Shown here one piece after another: positions 5,341 to 6,721 of a DNA stretch of 6,721 nucleotides. The position numbers and the translations under genes were made by a program. The stretch covers positions 1-6,721 of the forward strand of contig CALKMY010000112.1 in the NCBI GenBank assembly GCA_938091275.1. The letters run 5' to 3'. The notes under the pieces were generated by a model. It made no database searches. It saw only the letters and a program-made list of their open reading frames with translations, and had not been told where the DNA came from. Positions within the stretch are counted from its first letter, which is position 1. The number at the start of each line of letters is the position of its first letter. The stretch is from Candidatus Nanopelagicales bacterium (GTDB lineage: Bacteria; Actinomycetota; Actinomycetes; S36-B12).

Positions 5341-5511
5341 GTGGAATTCGAGACCTTCACCGTCGCGATCCCGATCAGCGCGTCGTTCACGCGCCACCTC
5401 GACATCCAAGCCCCCACCGCCGACGCTGCACTTCTGCTGGCCACCGAGCACGCTCTCGACACGGGGGTCTTGATGCACGGTGAACCGTGGATCGTGAAGG
5501 GCGCCGGCTAG
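5341..5511 (+). CDS. Small protein of unknown function (56 aa)
   Basis: I do not recognise the family. The open frame runs further upstream, but three things favour the GTG at 5341: the TACGAT box 6 nt before it, codon third positions that are mostly G or C after it (48 of 56 by my count) and less so before it, and the tandem repeat upstream. The protein reads as an alternating beta-strand (EFETFTVAIPISASFTRHLDI, 2-22), then an Ala/Leu helix (PTADAALLLATEHALDTG, 25-42), then a final short strand (PWIVKG, 49-54). This beta-beta-alpha layout is common in small conserved proteins; no catalytic motif is visible. It lies 39 nt upstream of the 103-aa gene on the same strand and probably shares its transcript. 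Confidence 0.55.
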   Translation: MEFETFTVAIPISASFTRHLDIQAPTADAALLLATEHALDTGVLMHGEPWIVKGAG

Positions 5512-5530
5512 CCGATCCCCGGCCGAGCCG

Positions 5531-5537
5531 AGGAAAG
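5531..5537 (+). promoter_or_regulatory. Possible ribosome binding site of the 103-aa gene
   Basis: AGGAAAG is the only purine-rich Shine-Dalgarno-like stretch before the ATG at 5551. Its spacing of 13 nt is longer than usual. No alternative start codon exists in frame between the preceding stop (5509-5511) and 5551. Confidence 0.4.
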
Positions 5538-5550
5538 CCCGTCATCAGCG

Positions 5551-5862
5551 ATGGTTGTTCAACTACAAGACCTCGACGGCCATCTCGTCGTTCTTGTTCC
5601 AACCCTGTATGACCCGGCTATCCAGACGAAGGCCGGAACCATGGACGCCGTCTTCACACACGTCTGTGACGTCACCACCGGCGAGGTCTTTCGCGACCAA
5701 ATGATCGTGGCACGGCAGTTCGTCGATGGCATGCGCGATCACCTGAACCATCCGTTCATCGGCGTTGTCCGGCGCCTCGATGACGGTGGGTTCGCGTTTG
5801 ATTCAGCCACCGACGATCAGCACAACGTGGCCCGTGATTTCCTCGACGGCCTCAGCAACTGA
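5551..5862 (+). CDS. Uncharacterised small protein (103 aa), actinophage-like
   Basis: Likely soluble protein with no signal peptide or membrane helix. The order of elements is LxGHLVVLVP (8-17), IQTKAGTMDAVFTHVCDV (24-41), TGEVFRDQMIVARQFVDGMRDHL (43-65), IGVVRRLDDGGFAFDSATDD (70-89), then a C-terminal helix (NVARDFLDGLSN). From memory this resembles small hypothetical proteins found in actinobacteriophages and some chromosomes (L.G.LLL..P, GI.T..G..DAV, G.vy.dvlIfq..l...L, vlGRl..G, w.l.dpt..d...A), possibly OB-fold-like. I cannot verify this without a search, and the fold and function are inference. Codon use is like that of the neighbours, so any transfer would be old. Convergent with the propeller-like gene, with a 7-nt gap. 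Confidence 0.8.
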   Translation: MVVQLQDLDGHLVVLVPTLYDPAIQTKAGTMDAVFTHVCDVTTGEVFRDQMIVARQFVDGMRDHLNHPFIGVVRRLDDGGFAFDSATDDQHNVARDFLDGLSN

Positions 5863-5876
5863 TCGTTCACTAACGA
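5863..5876. terminator. Weak hairpin between convergent genes
   Basis: TCGTT (5863-5867) and AACGA (5872-5876) form a 5-bp stem with a 4-nt loop, just after the stop of the 103-aa gene and overlapping the end of the opposing gene. It is AT-containing and followed on the plus strand by GATTT, so only a weak candidate. Confidence 0.22.
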
Positions 5877-6721
5877 GATTTACGGGCCTTCTCGCGGTAT
5901 CCACGCGGGCACGTGGGGTCTTCGCCCCGGACGATCTTTACCCTCTTGCCCTTCTTGCCCTTCTTCTTCACGCAACGAATCTGGGCGATTTCCTTCACTT
6001 CCTTTGTCGAGGCAGCGGCTGCTTCGCACGTCGGACAGGCAAGGCCCGCAGTGTTGACGGCTACTCCAGGGCTGGCCACGTAATCGCTCAGGCCGACATC
6101 ACTTCCCGACAGCACCGTCGCGAAATCACCGATGAGAGTGATCCCGGTCGCCGACACTCCCCGCTTGATGAAAGAAGAAGCTATTCGGGATGAGTGCACG
6201 AACGTTTGCACCTGACCGGGGCTGGCTTCGATACCCGACCCAACTCCCCCGTCACCCGCGGACACCGGCCCACTCGGCGCATAGCTGCCAAGCAATTCCG
6301 CGGAGGTGTACGCGTCGATGGACGGACCCTTCGATACATACAAGACCCAAGTCGAACCGTTGAAGAAGACATCTGGATCACTGAAGCTGCCCTGAGTGAT
6401 CGCCTCTTGCACGCGAACGCCGGGATCGGGAATGAATTCGGTTCCCTCCGAGCCAGGAACTTCCACTGCCGATTTGATGGACTTCACACACGAACTTTCC
6501 CCGGGTGCGCACCTCGCCGGATCTTGGCCGATGATCCCTGGAAGGTAGAACATGACCAATCGCCCATCCGGCAGTTGGGCAAGTGATGGATCGACGTACA
6601 GATCTCCGCCACGCACCGACACTTCCTCGACGGTCACACTCCCGGTCGTCATGTTCACGCGCGCCACACCACCGGTCGAGATGACGTAGGCGGTGTCGCC
6701 GCGCCGGAAAACGTCGGGCAC
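5870..6721 (-). CDS. C-terminal part of a probable secreted beta-propeller-like protein with a Lys/Cys-rich tail
   Basis: Partial: 283 residues are seen and the N-terminus lies beyond the window. The GTG at the edge need not be the start. Blade-like elements recur: PDVFRRGDTAYVIST (2-16), DPSLAQLPDGRLVMFYLPG (44-62) and FSDPDVFFNGSTWVLYVSKG (113-132). These resemble the DPxVxxxxGxxxYYxxxxG strands of five-bladed propellers (GH43-like or BNR-type), but no catalytic set can be assigned. Cysteine pairs C71/C78 and C229/C232 (ACPTCE) suggest disulfides, hence export. The tail (244-283) holds a run of Lys/Gly (251-260) between C250 in IRC and C271 in DPTCPRGYREK and ends KARKSR. It looks like a C-terminal tag found on surface or secreted proteins of some Actinomycetota. 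It could also be a carbohydrate- or wall-binding end. Confidence 0.75.
   Translation of the reverse strand: MPDVFRRGDTAYVISTGGVARVNMTTGSVTVEEVSVRGGDLYVDPSLAQLPDGRLVMFYLPGIIGQDPARCAPGESSCVKSIKSAVEVPGSEGTEFIPDPGVRVQEAITQGSFSDPDVFFNGSTWVLYVSKGPSIDAYTSAELLGSYAPSGPVSAGDGGVGSGIEASPGQVQTFVHSSRIASSFIKRGVSATGITLIGDFATVLSGSDVGLSDYVASPGVAVNTAGLACPTCEAAAASTKEVKEIAQIRCVKKKGKKGKRVKIVRGEDPTCPRGYREKARKSR

Noticed and set aside
5239..5478. 79-aa minus-strand frame opposite the 56-aa gene
   Set aside because: It has no start signals, would end inside the tandem repeat region, and its composition is shadow-like. The opposite strand has the better codon use and a promoter box.
5938..5975. Lys-rich coding repeat as a mobile-element or CRISPR-type repeat
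   Set aside because: The AAG/GGC repetition simply encodes the Lys/Gly run of the propeller protein's tail; units are irregular and there are no spacers.

Overview
The window looks like chromosomal DNA of a high-GC Actinomycetota. Three points suggest this: codons ending mostly in G or C, GTG start codons, and at least three genes whose start codon lies 6-7 nt after a TANNNT -10 box with no ribosome binding site (leaderless transcription). The protein set fits: a C-x7-C/CPWC vitamin K epoxide reductase homologue, a DUF3159 membrane protein, and a PLDc_N/SHOCT membrane protein. The genus cannot be told from this sequence. There are no tRNA, rRNA, CRISPR or transposase genes.

Region 1 (32-2627, minus strand) is a compact three-gene operon: a SAM-dependent methyltransferase, then a class V PLP enzyme of the cysteine-desulfurase-like type, then a VKOR-type quinone-linked disulfide-forming membrane protein. 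Both junctions are 4-nt stop/start overlaps (ATGA and GTGA), so translation is probably coupled. The operon promoter lies in a 77-nt divergent region (2628-2704). That region also holds the promoter of the plus-strand gene for a polytopic DUF3159 protein (2705-3445).

Region 2 (3446-4789) has a 198-nt intergenic stretch packed with inverted repeats, then a secreted cell-wall protein. The stretch has an 11-bp outer stem, an interrupted 14-bp inner stem and two further hairpins, and looks like a structured leader or small RNA. The protein carries a signal peptide, a long RipA/PcsB-like coiled coil and a lysozyme-like transglycosylase domain. A strong hairpin spans its stop codon and separates it from the convergent SHOCT-protein gene (4810-5193, minus). 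That gene is preceded by a 12-bp tandem repeat.

Region 3 (5341-5862, plus) holds two small uncharacterised genes. The first (56 aa) has a clear leaderless promoter. The second (103 aa) resembles, in its order of conserved positions, a family of small hypothetical proteins I associate with actinobacteriophages.

Region 4 (5870 to the window edge, minus) is the C-terminal part of a probable secreted beta-propeller-like protein. It ends in a Lys-rich, two-cysteine tail that looks like a recurring surface or sorting tag.

The best candidates for something undescribed are the structured RNA at 3471-3616, the small gene pair at 5341-5862 and the C-terminal tail of the propeller protein.
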